Shown here in pieces: positions 9,200-19,074 of a DNA stretch of 64,000 bases. The position numbers and the translations under genes were made by a program. The notes under the pieces were generated by a model. It had not been told where the DNA came from. It searched no databases and saw only the letters and a list, made by a program, of their open reading frames with translations. The stretch is from Pseudomonas phenolilytica. GTDB lineage: Bacteria; Pseudomonadota; Gammaproteobacteria; Pseudomonadales; Pseudomonadaceae. The stretch covers positions 636,001 through 700,000 of the forward strand of contig NZ_CP058908.1 in the NCBI RefSeq assembly GCF_021432765.1. Reading direction: 5' to 3'. The stretch's first letter is position 1; each line of letters begins with the position of its first letter.

Positions 9200-9982
9200 T
9201 CAAATCAAGAAATGGGTACCGACACTCAGCAGCAGCAGCGCGAACAGCAGCCGCAACACGCGCGGCGAAAGGCGATGCGCCAGCCGAGCACCGAGGCGGG
9301 CGAAGAACATGCTCGTCGCTGCAATACCGAGCACGGCCGGCAGATAGACGAAGCCCAGACTCCACTCGGGAAGGTCGGGCGTCTGCCAGCCGACAACGAT
9401 GAAACTCACAGCCCCAGCCAGAGCGATCGGCAGGCCGCAGGCCGCCGAGGTCGCCACCGCCTGCTGCATCGGCAGGCCGCGCCAGGACAGGTAGGGCACC
9501 GACAGCGAACCGCCGCCGATACCGAAGATCGCCGACGCCCAGCCGATCACCACGCCGGCGAGCGACAACCCGGGCTTGCCGGGCTGGCCGGTGCTGGCCT
9601 TGGGACGCAGGTCAAAGGCCATCTGCACCGCCATCACGATGGCAAAGATGCCGATGATGCGCTGCAGCATCGCGCCCTGCAGCGCCGCGGCCGTCAGGCT
9701 GCCGAGCGCCGCGCCGAGCAGGATGCCGATGGTCATCCACAGCACCATCGGCCAGCGCACCGCGCCCTTGCGGTGGTGGGTGAGAATCGAATTGATCGAG
9801 GTAAAGACGATGGTGGCCAGCGACGTACCGACCGCCAGATGCGTCAGCACCTCCGGCGAGAACCCCTGGGCACCGAAGCTGAGCACCAGCACCGGCACGA
9901 TGATCAGCCCGCCGCCCACGCCGAACAGCCCGGCCAGCACGCCGGCACCGCTTCCCAACAGCAGATACAGCAGAAACTCCAT
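9200..9982 (-). CDS. TauE/SafE-family membrane permease
   Basis: A 260-residue polytopic membrane protein of the sulfite exporter TauE/SafE (DUF81) family. I chose the start MEFLLYLLLGSGAGVLAG because it opens directly into the first membrane segment and because the longer in-frame extension (to 10147) is Arg/Pro-rich and unlike the family. Internal repeats of the fold are visible: GLFGVGGGLIIVPVLVL near residue 18 and IGWASAIFGIGGGSLSVPYL in the second half. The substrate is unknown; the family exports sulfite, sulfoacetate and related organosulfur anions. Probably co-transcribed with lgt. Confidence 0.88.
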   Translation of the reverse strand: MEFLLYLLLGSGAGVLAGLFGVGGGLIIVPVLVLSFGAQGFSPEVLTHLAVGTSLATIVFTSINSILTHHRKGAVRWPMVLWMTIGILLGAALGSLTAAALQGAMLQRIIGIFAIVMAVQMAFDLRPKASTGQPGKPGLSLAGVVIGWASAIFGIGGGSLSVPYLSWRGLPMQQAVATSAACGLPIALAGAVSFIVVGWQTPDLPEWSLGFVYLPAVLGIAATSMFFARLGARLAHRLSPRVLRLLFALLLLSVGTHFLI

Positions 9983-10195
9983 CGCTTCTGTCCCGGCGCA
10001 ACGAAAGCGGCATGGTAGCGGAAACCGCTGCAAAACGGAGGCGGCGGTAGCGCAAACGCCCGTCACGGCAGCGAGTGCGGCGCGCATGCCCCGGCGCGGC
10101 GAATCCGGCAGGTGGGCACGGCGGTACCCAGCCGGTGGCTGCGCCAATGCCGTCGCCAGTTATACTGCCGCCCTGTTTTCCTGCGAGGTCGCGCC

Positions 10196-11368
10196 ATGTC
10201 CGAATCCCTCAGCACCGACGTCCTCATCGTCGGCGGCGGTGTCGCCGGTCTCTGGCTCAATGCCCGCCTGCGCCGCCTGGGCTTCGCCACTCTGCTCGTC
10301 GACAAAGGCGCACTGGGCGGCGGGCAGAGCGTGAAATCCCAGGGCATCATCCACGGCGGCACCAAGTATGCGCTGCACGGCGCGCTGACCGGCGCCTCGG
10401 AAGCCATCGCCGACATGCCACGCCGCTGGCGCGAGGCGCTCGACGGCCAGGGCGAGCTGGATCTGACCGGCGTGCGGCTGCTGTCCGATGCGCACTACCT
10501 GTGGTCGCCGGGCACGCTGGCCGGCAATCTCACCAGCTTCTTCGCCAGCAAGGCGGTGCGCTCGCGGGTCGGCCAGGTCAAGGGCGATGCGCTGCCGCCG
10601 GCACTGCAGCATGCGCAGTTCAAGGGCAAGGTGTACCGCCTCAGCGAGCTGGTGCTCGACGTGCCGAGCCTGATCGCGCGCCTGGCGGAACTGGCCGGCG
10701 ACAGCCTGCTGGCCGGTGAGCGGATCGAGCCGCTGCACGAGGACGGCGAGCTGGTCGGCCTGCGCGTCGACGGCCGCGCCATCCGCGCACAACGCATCGT
10801 CTTCAGCGCCGGCGGCGGCACCGCCGAGCTGCTCGCCGCCGTCGGCCTGCAGCAGCCGGCCATGCAGCGCCGACCGCTACACATGGTCATGCTCAAGGCG
10901 CCGACGCTCAAACCGCTCTACGCGCATTGCCTGGGCGGCGGCAGCAAGCCGCGGCTCACCGTGACCAGCCATCCGGCCGCAGACGGCGAATGGGTCTGGT
11001 ATCTCGGCGGCGACCTGGCCGAAGCCGCCGGCGTGGCGCGCGACGAGGCCGCGCAGATCGCCGCAGCACAACAGGAACTGGCCGAACTGGTGCCGTGGAT
11101 CGACCTGTCCACCGCGCGCTGGGCCACGCTGCGGATCGACCGTGCCGAGCCGGCACAGTCCAGCCTGGCGCGCCCGGACAACGCCTTCCTTGCCGAACAG
11201 GGCCGACTTTTGGTCGGCTGGCCGACCAAGCTGGCACTGTCACCGGACTTCTCCGACCGCGTCGAAGCTGCCCTCGCCCGCGACGGCATCCGCCCGGGCA
11301 ACCATCCGCCCCTGCCGGCGCTGCCGCGACCGCCGGTCAGCGGTCCGTTCTGGGAGGGTCTGCTATGA
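10196..11368 (+). CDS. FAD-dependent oxidoreductase (DAO family)
   Basis: 390 residues. The N-terminal Rossmann FAD motif VLIVGGGVAGLWLNARL (residues 9-25) and the segment KSQGIIHGGTKYAL are typical of the D-amino-acid oxidase/glycerol-3-phosphate dehydrogenase superfamily. The substrate is not known. The start is chosen at MSESLSTD, where conservation begins; the longer frame back to 10112 is implausible. A TATACT at 10161-10166 could be its -10 box. The stop overlaps the aldo/keto reductase start by four bases (ATGA). The same pair followed by a conserved protein lies upstream of hldE in P. aeruginosa (around PA4991-PA4993, from memory). Confidence 0.85.
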   Translation: MSESLSTDVLIVGGGVAGLWLNARLRRLGFATLLVDKGALGGGQSVKSQGIIHGGTKYALHGALTGASEAIADMPRRWREALDGQGELDLTGVRLLSDAHYLWSPGTLAGNLTSFFASKAVRSRVGQVKGDALPPALQHAQFKGKVYRLSELVLDVPSLIARLAELAGDSLLAGERIEPLHEDGELVGLRVDGRAIRAQRIVFSAGGGTAELLAAVGLQQPAMQRRPLHMVMLKAPTLKPLYAHCLGGGSKPRLTVTSHPAADGEWVWYLGGDLAEAAGVARDEAAQIAAAQQELAELVPWIDLSTARWATLRIDRAEPAQSSLARPDNAFLAEQGRLLVGWPTKLALSPDFSDRVEAALARDGIRPGNHPPLPALPRPPVSGPFWEGLL

Positions 11369-12174
11369 GCGCCACGCTGCATGACCTGCATCGGCCGCTC
11401 GGCAGCACCGGACTGACGATCTCCCCGCTGGGCCTGGGCACGGTCAAGCTGGGCCGCGATCAGGGCGTGAAATATCCCAGCGGCTTCGCTATTCCCGACG
11501 ACGCGCAGGCCCGCCGACTGCTGGCGCTGGCCCGCGAGCTGGGCATCAACCTGATCGACACCGCTCCGGCCTACGGCGTCAGCGAGGAGCGCCTGGGCCC
11601 GTTGCTGGCCGGCCAGCGCGACGACTGGGTGATCGTCAGCAAGGTCGGCGAGGAGTTCGACAACGGCCAGTCGCGCTTCGATTTCTCCGCCGCGCACACG
11701 CGCTTCTCGGTGGACCGCAGCCTCGCGCGCCTGCGCACCGACCGCATCGACCTGGTGCTGGTGCACTCGGACGGCAACGACGTGGATATCCTGCGCCACA
11801 CCGAGGTCTACCAGACACTCGCCGAGCTCAAGCGCGAGGGCAAGATTCTCGCCTACGGGCTCTCCGGCAAGACCGTCGAGGGCGGCCTGCTGGCGCTGCA
11901 GGACGGCGATTGCGCGATGGTCACCTACAACCTTAACGAGCAGGCCGAACGCCCGGTGCTCGACTACGCCGCCGCCCACGCCAAGGGCATCCTGATCAAG
12001 AAGGCGCTGGCCAGCGGCCACGCCTGCCTACGGCCAGGCGAGGACCCGGTGCGACGCAGCTTCGAGCTGCTGTTCGGCCACCCCGGCGTCGGCGCGGCGA
12101 TCATCGGCACCATCAACCCGCAGCATCTGATCGACAACGTGCGCACCGCCGCCGCCGTACTGACGGGCAACTGA
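11365..12174 (+). CDS. Aldo/keto reductase
   Basis: 269 residues, TIM-barrel NAD(P)H-dependent reductase. The catalytic Asp/Tyr lie in NLIDTAPAYGVSEERLG, Lys in VIVSKVGEEF and His in LVLVHSDGND; the cofactor-binding end shows VGAAIIGTINPQHLIDNV. Physiological substrate unknown. It starts within the stop of the FAD oxidoreductase gene (ATGA overlap), so the two are coupled and may act in one redox pathway, which is an inference from context only. Confidence 0.88.
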   Translation: MSATLHDLHRPLGSTGLTISPLGLGTVKLGRDQGVKYPSGFAIPDDAQARRLLALARELGINLIDTAPAYGVSEERLGPLLAGQRDDWVIVSKVGEEFDNGQSRFDFSAAHTRFSVDRSLARLRTDRIDLVLVHSDGNDVDILRHTEVYQTLAELKREGKILAYGLSGKTVEGGLLALQDGDCAMVTYNLNEQAERPVLDYAAAHAKGILIKKALASGHACLRPGEDPVRRSFELLFGHPGVGAAIIGTINPQHLIDNVRTAAAVLTGN

Positions 12175-12245
12175 GGCACGCCTGGGCTAGGCTGTTTCCT
12201 CCGCCCAAGGCTGCTACTGCCGAATTCGCCGCCAGGAGGAACCGC

Positions 12246-13133
12246 ATGCCGACCGTTCTGCTGCGCAAGAGCCCCACCGCCTTCAAGACGCTGCCGCTGT
12301 ACGTCGAGGCCAACCCGGACCGCCTCAATTACCAGAGCCTGGGCCGGCCGCTGAACTTCGGCGAAGTCATCGAGCGTCGGCGCCCGGTCGAGGTCCCCAG
12401 CACCCACCGCTTCGCCCTCGAGCTGGCCAATCTGGGCGTTTCGGTGCGCCTCACCCTCGGCTGGCAGGATCGCGAATACTGGGTGCTGGTACGCCAGCAA
12501 CGGCTGGATCGCGGCGACGTGGTACTCAAGCTGATCTCCGGCTACGTGCCGGCTCACGAACTCAACCTGCCGCTGCTCACCGCCATTCAGGAAATTGCCG
12601 AGGAGTGCCTGCTGGAAACCCCGGAAGGCTGGCTGAGCGGTCGCTTCGGCGATACCTGGCTGCCGGCGCCATACGAAGGCCCGCTGCAGTACCGCGAAAC
12701 ACCGCACTTCTCACTCGCCTCGCTGACCGGCGCCACACGACCCGTGCACTGCAGCGAGCGGGTGCTGATGGAGCGCCCACGTGCCTATGTGCACTTGCCC
12801 ACGGCCTCATTGCAGCTGGTTTACGACATGCGTCTGGAAGTGCCGAAGGACGTGCATCGGCCAAGCCTGTTCCATGTCGACGAGCGCCTCGAGGACGGCG
12901 AACTGGTCGCCCGACTGGATCGCAGTCAGGCCGATCTCTACCTGATTCCGCTGCAGCATGGCGAGCCGCAGGAGCAGCTGCTACAGCTGCACAACGGCCG
13001 TCTGAGCCCGGTGGCGACCCGCGGACTGTGGCTGTCGGAAAGTTTCGCGCCGCAGGACGGCTGGGTGGTGCGCGACGAGCGCATTCGCTGGAAGGACTGG
13101 TGGATCGGCCGCGCCCTGGCCGTCGCGCGCTGA
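12246..13133 (+). CDS. Conserved protein of unknown function
   Basis: 295 residues, soluble, no signal peptide or membrane segment. I recognise it only as the conserved Pseudomonas protein that sits between the aldo/keto reductase gene and hldE. It contains HRFALELANLGVSVRLTLGW, an acidic central helix (LTAIQEIAEECLLETPEG) and a Trp-rich C-terminus (RWKDWWIGRALAVAR). The start has an excellent Shine-Dalgarno (AGGAGGA six bases upstream). It is separated by 71 bases from the aldo/keto reductase gene and converges on hldE with only 23 bases between them. Confidence 0.85.
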   Translation: MPTVLLRKSPTAFKTLPLYVEANPDRLNYQSLGRPLNFGEVIERRRPVEVPSTHRFALELANLGVSVRLTLGWQDREYWVLVRQQRLDRGDVVLKLISGYVPAHELNLPLLTAIQEIAEECLLETPEGWLSGRFGDTWLPAPYEGPLQYRETPHFSLASLTGATRPVHCSERVLMERPRAYVHLPTASLQLVYDMRLEVPKDVHRPSLFHVDERLEDGELVARLDRSQADLYLIPLQHGEPQEQLLQLHNGRLSPVATRGLWLSESFAPQDGWVVRDERIRWKDWWIGRALAVAR

Positions 13134-13156
13134 GTGGCGACGGCCGGGCGCGGCAG

Positions 13157-14578
13157 CTAGGCCTTGCGGATCTTCTCGACGATGGCGGTGGTCGAGCTGT
13201 TCTCTACCAGCCCCAGCACACGCACCTCGCCGCCATAGGCGCGGACCAGCTCGGCGCCGACCACCTGATCGACACCGTAGTCGCCCCCCTTGACCAGCAC
13301 ATCGGGGCGTACCTGAGCCAGCAGCGCCTCGGGGGTGTCCTCAGCGAAGCACACCACCCAATCCACCGCCTCCAGACCGGCGAGCACCGCCATGCGCCGG
13401 TCGACGCTGTTGATCGGCCGGCCCGGCCCCTTCAGGCGGCTGACCGAGGCGTCGTCGTTGACCGCGACGATCAGCCGGTCGCCCTGGGCACGCGCCTGCT
13501 CCAGATAGGTCACGTGACCGGCGTGCAGAATGTCGAAGCAGCCGTTGGTGAAGACGATCTTCTCGCCCTGGGCGCGGGCATCCTCGACCACGGTGAGCAG
13601 TTGCTCCACCGTCATCATGCCGCGCCCGGAGCCTTCCTCGCGCTGGATCGCGCGGCGTAGCTCAGGCGCGCTGACACAGGCGGTGCCCAGCTTGGCGACC
13701 ACGATGCTGGCGGCCAGGTTGGCCAACGCAACGGCCTGCGGCAGCTCGGCACCGGCGGCCAGCGCAGCGGCCAGTGTGGAAATCACGGTATCGCCGGCGC
13801 CGGTCACATCGAACACCTCGCGCGCCCGCGCCGGCAGATGCAGCGCGGCGTGTTCGGGACGCAGCAGGGTCATGCCGTGCTCGCCGCGGGTCACCAGCAG
13901 GGCGTCCAGCTGCAGGCGGCGCATCAGCTCGGCGCCCTTGGCGACCAGCTCGGCCTCATCGGCGCAATGCCCGACGATCGCCTCGAATTCGCCGAGGTTC
14001 GGCGTGATCAACGACGCACCACGATAGATCTCGAAATCCTTGCCCTTGGGATCGGCCAATACCGGAATCCCGCGCCGCCGAGCGGCCTGGATCAGCGCCT
14101 GATGATTCTTCAGCGCGCCCTTGCCGTAGTCGGACAGCACCAGCACCTTGACCCCGGCCAGCAGCGCCTCGACCTCGGCCAGGATCGCGGCCGGATCGGT
14201 ATCGAACGGCTCCTCGAAATCCATGCGCAGCAATTGCTGATGACGGCTCATGACGCGCAGCTTGACGATGGTCGGCTGGTGCTCGATGCATTGGAAATGC
14301 GCTTCAACGCCGGCGGCAGCGAGGCTGTCGACCAGGCTCTGACGCGCTTCATCCTGGCCGGTCACTCCGATCAGCCGGGCAGGCGCGCCCAGCGCGGCGA
14401 TGTTCAACGCAACGTTCGCCGCACCACCGGGGCGATCCTCGATCTGCTCGACCTTGACCACCGGCACCGGCGCCTCCGGTGAAATGCGCGACGTGCCGCC
14501 ATGCCAGTAGCGATCGAGCATGACGTCACCCACCACCAGGACGGGGGCTTGGTCGAAACGGGGCATGGACAGCTTCAT
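13157..14578 (-). CDS. hldE: Bifunctional heptose-7-phosphate kinase / heptose-1-phosphate adenylyltransferase
   Basis: 473 residues. It makes ADP-D-glycero-beta-D-manno-heptose for the LPS inner core, in the cytoplasm. The N-terminal ribokinase-like domain (about 1-320) has [15 protein letters not shown] and the anion-hole/catalytic [16 protein letters not shown]; the C-terminal nucleotidyltransferase domain (about 345-473) has [17 protein letters not shown]. The start is [12 protein letters not shown], where conservation begins; the in-frame extension to 14740 is rejected. It lies 85 bases downstream of msbA on the same strand, the usual Pseudomonas arrangement. Confidence 0.96.
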   Translation of the reverse strand: MKLSMPRFDQAPVLVVGDVMLDRYWHGGTSRISPEAPVPVVKVEQIEDRPGGAANVALNIAALGAPARLIGVTGQDEARQSLVDSLAAAGVEAHFQCIEHQPTIVKLRVMSRHQQLLRMDFEEPFDTDPAAILAEVEALLAGVKVLVLSDYGKGALKNHQALIQAARRRGIPVLADPKGKDFEIYRGASLITPNLGEFEAIVGHCADEAELVAKGAELMRRLQLDALLVTRGEHGMTLLRPEHAALHLPARAREVFDVTGAGDTVISTLAAALAAGAELPQAVALANLAASIVVAKLGTACVSAPELRRAIQREEGSGRGMMTVEQLLTVVEDARAQGEKIVFTNGCFDILHAGHVTYLEQARAQGDRLIVAVNDDASVSRLKGPGRPINSVDRRMAVLAGLEAVDWVVCFAEDTPEALLAQVRPDVLVKGGDYGVDQVVGAELVRAYGGEVRVLGLVENSSTTAIVEKIRKA

Positions 14579-14663
14579 TGAGAGGGCTCCGGGGCGCTGG
14601 AAAACGCCGCGGATCATAGCATGCCGGCGCGCCGCGGCTCGCGCGGCCCAGCAGACACGCGGA

Positions 14664-16469
14664 TCACGCCGGCTCGTCGTCCTTGAACTGCTTCTCGTGC
14701 AAACGAGCATAAGCACCGTTGGCCGCCAGCAGCTGCGCATGGTTGCCGCGCTCGACGATACGCCCCTGCTCCATCACCAGAATCAGATCAGCTTTCTCGA
14801 TGGTGCTTAGACGATGGGCGATGACCAGCGTGGTGCGGCCACTCATGGCGTGGTCCAACGCGCTCTGGATATGTCGCTCGGATTCGGTGTCCAGCGCCGA
14901 AGTCGCCTCGTCGAGGATCAGTACCGGCGCGTTCTTCAACAGCGCGCGGGCGATCGCCAGACGCTGGCGCTGACCGCCGGAAAGCAACACACCATTCTCG
15001 CCAACCAGCGTCTGGTAGCCTTGCGGCATCTGCTGGATGAACTCGTCCGCATAGGCATCGCGAGCCGCGCGCTGGATGTTTTCCAACGGGGCACCAGCCA
15101 GATCGCCGTAGGCGATGTTGTTAGCGACAGTGTCGTTGAACAAGGTCACCTGCTGAGTCACCAGAGCGATATGCCGGCGCAGGTTGCGCAGCGTGTAGTC
15201 CTCAATATCCACACCGTCGAGCAGAATCTGCCCTTGATCGTGGTGGTAGAACCGCGGAATAAGATTGGCCAGGGTGGATTTGCCACTGCCCGAACGGCCG
15301 ACCAGCGCAACCATCTGCCCCGGCTCGACATTGAAGCTGATGTCGTGCAGCACCTGCTTATCGGTGCCCGGATAGACGAAGCTCAGCCCGGTGATTTCCA
15401 GACGCCCCGCCACTCGCTCACGCTCCAACGTACCGCCATCGACTTCCGAGGCTTCGTCCAGCTGCTCGAAAATGCTTTCGGCACCGGAAACACCCTTTTG
15501 TATGGTGGAACTGACCTCGGAGAGCTGCCGAATTGGTTTCGGCAGCAGGCCGGCCAGGGTGATGTAAGCAACCAGATCGCCGGCAGAAGCATCGCCGCGC
15601 ATGTACAGCACCAGAAACATCAGCACTGCCATCGCGCTGTAGATCACCAGCTGCAGCGTCGGCGTATAAACTGCGTTGGTCTTGACCATGCGCAGCTGCT
15701 TGCCGGTGTTGTCCTGACTCGCCCCGAGAAAACGCGCCTGCTCGTAGGCCTCGCCACCGAAACTGCGCACTACCCGGTAACCTTGAATGGTCTCCGAGGC
15801 CACATGGGTGACATCGCCCATCGCGACCTGGATTTTCTTGCTCTGCTTGCGAAATTTCTTGCTGGCACTGGACACCATCACACCAATCACCGGCAGGATC
15901 GCCACCATCACCAGCGTCAGCTTCCAGTTCATCCACAGCAGCGTCGCGAACAGAAAGATCACCGTCATACCCTCGCGCACCACCACCTTGATCGCATCGG
16001 TCGCCGCTCCGGTGACCATGGTCACGTTGTAGGTGATGCGCGAGATCAGATGCCCGGAGTTGTGGCTGTCGAAGTAGCGATTGGGGAGCGTCAGCAGGTT
16101 GTTGAACAGCGCTACACGCAGGTCATGTACCAATCCCAGCGAGACGCGGGCGAGGAAATAGTTGCCAAGAAACGAACCGACACCCTGCAACAGCGCGATG
16201 ACCACGATCAGCAAGGGCACCGCGTGCAGCAGCTTCAGCCCGGCCAGCCACTCCAGCTCGTTGAGATGAGGTACCTGGGCAAAAAAACTGGCGTCCGGGT
16301 TGTTCAGCCCATCGACGAAGAACTTGAGGATGTAGCCCAGCATGGGCTGGGTGGAGGCGAAGAGCAGGAAGCCGAGGATGCTGATTGCGAACAGGCCCGA
16401 ATAGGGGAGTACGTAGCGCAGCAACCTCAGATACACCTTTACGCTGGATTGCTGGGTAGAATTGGCCAT
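14664..16469 (-). CDS. msbA: Lipid A-core flippase MsbA
   Basis: 601 residues, a half-transporter with an N-terminal six-helix membrane domain (about 1-330) and a C-terminal ATPase. Walker A is GRSGSGKST, the signature [16 protein letters not shown] and Walker [13 protein letters not shown], followed by the switch His in [13 protein letters not shown]. It flips lipid A-core across the inner membrane before ligation by WaaL and export by Lpt. It diverges from the kinase-fold gene at 16504 with only 34 bases between start codons, so its promoter must overlap that gene. Confidence 0.96.
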   Translation of the reverse strand: MANSTQQSSVKVYLRLLRYVLPYSGLFAISILGFLLFASTQPMLGYILKFFVDGLNNPDASFFAQVPHLNELEWLAGLKLLHAVPLLIVVIALLQGVGSFLGNYFLARVSLGLVHDLRVALFNNLLTLPNRYFDSHNSGHLISRITYNVTMVTGAATDAIKVVVREGMTVIFLFATLLWMNWKLTLVMVAILPVIGVMVSSASKKFRKQSKKIQVAMGDVTHVASETIQGYRVVRSFGGEAYEQARFLGASQDNTGKQLRMVKTNAVYTPTLQLVIYSAMAVLMFLVLYMRGDASAGDLVAYITLAGLLPKPIRQLSEVSSTIQKGVSGAESIFEQLDEASEVDGGTLERERVAGRLEITGLSFVYPGTDKQVLHDISFNVEPGQMVALVGRSGSGKSTLANLIPRFYHHDQGQILLDGVDIEDYTLRNLRRHIALVTQQVTLFNDTVANNIAYGDLAGAPLENIQRAARDAYADEFIQQMPQGYQTLVGENGVLLSGGQRQRLAIARALLKNAPVLILDEATSALDTESERHIQSALDHAMSGRTTLVIAHRLSTIEKADLILVMEQGRIVERGNHAQLLAANGAYARLHEKQFKDDEPA

Positions 16470-16503
16470 TCGGCAAGCCCCATGAAATGGCTAGAGGAAC
16501 AAG

Positions 16504-17112
16504 ATGCGGATTGTATCAGCGCAGGAGCTGGAAGATTGGTTGGCCAGTGGTGAGGTTCTGGAGAAGGACGCTCGTGGGCCGAAGGTAATCGCGCTGGAGG
16601 ATGGTCTGTTCCTAAAGATATTTCATACTCGGCGACAACCTTGGTTAGCACGTTTGCGTCCTGCAGCCTCACGTTTCGCCCACAATGCCGAGCGGCTACG
16701 TCTGGCTGGCATACCAGTTCCCGAGGTACGGGAGCAGCTCTGGTTGAGTCGGCAAGCAGGACTCAGTGCCTGCCTATATCGACCCCTTCCCGGACAATCC
16801 ATCGAACAGCTTTATCTTCAAGCCCCCCAAAATGCGGAACAGCTGCTGCCTGCACTCGCCAGTTTTATCTATCAACTTCACCGTAGCGGCATCTACTTCC
16901 GCTCCCTGCATTTGGGCAACATCTTGCTGTTACCGGATGGCGGCCACGGCTTGATCGACATCTTGGATTTGCAGTGTAAACGCCAGCCTCTCAGTCCCTG
17001 GCTGGTGCAGCGAAATTTCCAGCATCTGAAGCATTATCTGGGCCGGCGCAAGTTGACTGAATTCCCCATCGACAGCCTGATCGCACATTATCAACTCTGC
17101 GCTGAGCGCTGA
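16504..17112 (+). CDS. LPS-core kinase-fold protein with altered catalytic loop
   Basis: 202 residues, related to the lipopolysaccharide kinase/InaA group and in the position of PA4998 in P. aeruginosa (synteny from memory). The nucleotide Lys of the small lobe is plausible in EDGLFLKIFHTRR. Where a kinase should have HRD, this protein has YFRSLHLGNILLL, with Ser at the catalytic Asp position, followed by LIDILDLQCKR in the metal-binding position. It may therefore be a pseudokinase or use another residue. A GAGGAA Shine-Dalgarno supports the start. Its last 22 bases overlap the end of the convergent waaL. The gene is lower in GC than those on its left. Confidence 0.82.
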   Translation: MRIVSAQELEDWLASGEVLEKDARGPKVIALEDGLFLKIFHTRRQPWLARLRPAASRFAHNAERLRLAGIPVPEVREQLWLSRQAGLSACLYRPLPGQSIEQLYLQAPQNAEQLLPALASFIYQLHRSGIYFRSLHLGNILLLPDGGHGLIDILDLQCKRQPLSPWLVQRNFQHLKHYLGRRKLTEFPIDSLIAHYQLCAER

Positions 17113-18263
17113 ATATAGCGTGATTGAAAATATTCCCGTACCGCACCTCGCTGACTATCCACCACAGCCATAAACACTGGCAGCCAAAAATAAATCCATA
17201 ACGGTTGCGGTGAAGTCAGCACACCATTACTGGTTGTCAGCAAGCAGCCCCAGCCAAGCAGTGCAAGTAGTAGCCAACGCGATCGGAAACGCCATGCGCA
17301 ATGTAGCCACAGCAATGCAAAAAGACTGAACAACAAGCCACCTAACAGGCCATTGCGGTAGAGCATGGCAAAGTAACCACTATGTGGATGTTCAAACCTA
17401 CCCAGGAACCGATACCCATCGATACCACAGCCGAACCAGACACCACATTGATTGACCAAGCGCGACCCAGCATCCAGCCATATATCCAAGCGATAGCTGA
17501 AACCACGACGCAGCAGCAACTCGTCACCGCCCAAGGCATATAACAGAGCCACCAATAGAAGAAGCACCGCCAATCCCAGCAGAAACATGCGCCGATATAG
17601 TAAATAACCGAAAAAGAACAAGATGAAGCCTGCCACTGCCGAGCGAGATTGAAATATAGTAGCGCACAACAAAATGACAGAACCCAGCAACAGCAACCCG
17701 ACTGCCAAGATCAACGGCGAGCGCCGTTCAAATAAATCCGCTACTCGAAAAAGCCAAAGAAAAATCAGTGCATTACTGATCAGCAATGAGAAGTGCACCG
17801 GATTAATCGGCACGCCAAGAAAGTGACCATAGCGCACCCATTTTCCAGTCTGCAACCAGATCCATAGCCAGTCGAGGGCAATGAATACCAAAATGCCCAA
17901 ACTGATCCAGGCGCATAGATCGTAAATCGCCTGCACATCCCAGCGTCGGCCCTGCAATAACAGGCAGCTGGCGCAAAAAAGCAGCAGATACAGTGCTTTC
18001 TTCAGGCCAGCCGCATCGCCCGCATCCAGCGCAACTAATGCCACCAGCAGTATCACCAGCCAGCCAAAAGGACGGACCAGTACGATCAAGGCAGCCGGTC
18101 GCAATAGCAACCACCCAAGGCAGGGTAAGGCCAAGCCAGCATAGAAGATATTATTGATTGCCTTGGAAGACAGCGGTAGATAGAACGCTAAGCAGAACAA
18201 TCCGAACAGTGTGGCATACAACCAAGGACCGTAGCGCAGCCACTCCTTGCCAAACCACGTCAT
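17091..18263 (-). CDS. waaL: O-antigen ligase (WaaL-like)
   Basis: 390 residues, about ten to twelve predicted membrane spans with one long periplasmic loop. The conserved ligase motif appears as FEHPHSGYFAMLYRNGLLGG after the big loop, with an Arg-rich segment FSYRLDIWLDAGSRLVNQC just before it. WaaL joins undecaprenyl-linked O-antigen to lipid A-core on the periplasmic face. The family is poorly conserved, so the call rests on topology, the H-x-H loop motif and position between the msbA-side kinase gene and core sugar genes. Base composition is clearly more AT-rich than hldE or msbA. Its end overlaps the convergent kinase-fold gene by 22 bases. Confidence 0.8.
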   Translation of the reverse strand: MTWFGKEWLRYGPWLYATLFGLFCLAFYLPLSSKAINNIFYAGLALPCLGWLLLRPAALIVLVRPFGWLVILLVALVALDAGDAAGLKKALYLLLFCASCLLLQGRRWDVQAIYDLCAWISLGILVFIALDWLWIWLQTGKWVRYGHFLGVPINPVHFSLLISNALIFLWLFRVADLFERRSPLILAVGLLLLGSVILLCATIFQSRSAVAGFILFFFGYLLYRRMFLLGLAVLLLLVALLYALGGDELLLRRGFSYRLDIWLDAGSRLVNQCGVWFGCGIDGYRFLGRFEHPHSGYFAMLYRNGLLGGLLFSLFALLWLHCAWRFRSRWLLLALLGWGCLLTTSNGVLTSPQPLWIYFWLPVFMAVVDSQRGAVREYFQSRYIQRSAQS

Positions 18264-18272
18264 TAGAAAACC

Positions 18273-19073
18273 TCAAAAAAAAGGAAAAGAGCGCAGCAGG
18301 CCAGCCTGCAAGCCAGATAACCCCGGACGCACATATTCGCCAATCAACTCAGCCACATCCTGTCGTATAAGACGCTCTAGTGCAGAAGAGCATAAGGGTT
18401 CGGGCTCGTTCAGCGAGAAGGCCGAGTAGTAGTCAACAAATTTGAAATCAGAAATCAGCCCGCTCGACAGACGCAGACGTCGATTAGGCACCTCGAATGC
18501 ATCCGCCACGATCAGTCCGTGCATGCTTGAAGAAAGCACGAAATCACAAGCCTGTATCGAACGTAGCACTTCCTCCACGGGCCAGAAAACATCAATTAGC
18601 AACACTCCGGGCTGCTTCGATGCATCAATTATGGCGGGATGCTGGCGATCGACATAATGCGGAATGATGCCCACCTTGTGAGTCTTGGCCGGCCTGGCCT
18701 TGCCGCCCCACCAGTGATTGGCCAGCAACCCCGGATCGCCCAGGGCTGGGCTGCCACGCAAACCAATTACCTGCTCACAGCTTTTGACACCCCGTAGCGC
18801 ATGATAATGATGTCGCGCGGAGAAGCTTAGCCCTGGCGCATCCGTGCCGGCCCCCCAGATATGCAAGCGATGCGGTAAGAAAAAACGCTTGGCCTTACGC
18901 TCCCTCGGCAAGATTGAGCCAATAGCCATCATCTCTGCCCGATTTATCGGTGCGTAAACCACCGGCTTACCTGCCAACATCTCAACCAGCAGCGGAGACA
19001 GATAATCACCAAAATTTTGCTGGCTAGGATCGCTACGCCCCTTGCCACGGCACCAGTAAAGTTTAATTGCCAT
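18273..19073 (-). CDS. Polysaccharide pyruvyl transferase family protein
   Basis: 266 residues. The N-terminal NFGDYLSPLLVEMLAGKPVV and the C-terminal DFVLSSSMHGLIVADAFEVP are characteristic of the PS_pyruv_trans family (the S-x-H-G-L segment is its signature). Family members place ketal-linked pyruvate from phosphoenolpyruvate on glycan sugars, giving a negative charge. It lies nine bases upstream of waaL and one base downstream of the glycosyltransferase gene, all on the minus strand, so it belongs to the LPS-core transcription unit. P. aeruginosa has no such gene here as far as I remember. The acceptor sugar is unknown. Confidence 0.85.
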   Translation of the reverse strand: MAIKLYWCRGKGRSDPSQQNFGDYLSPLLVEMLAGKPVVYAPINRAEMMAIGSILPRERKAKRFFLPHRLHIWGAGTDAPGLSFSARHHYHALRGVKSCEQVIGLRGSPALGDPGLLANHWWGGKARPAKTHKVGIIPHYVDRQHPAIIDASKQPGVLLIDVFWPVEEVLRSIQACDFVLSSSMHGLIVADAFEVPNRRLRLSSGLISDFKFVDYYSAFSLNEPEPLCSSALERLIRQDVAELIGEYVRPGLSGLQAGLLRSFPFF

Positions 19074-19074
19074 T

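Noticed and set aside
6650..10018. A 1122-codon open frame on the plus strand
   Set aside because: It runs antisense to thyA, lgt and the TauE/SafE gene and in another frame over the LivM-like gene; the translation is Arg/Gln/His-rich with no domain. A GC-rich shadow frame.
9983..10147. N-terminal extension of the TauE/SafE protein
   Set aside because: The added residues are Arg/Pro-rich and precede the natural hydrophobic start; no ribosome site supports it.
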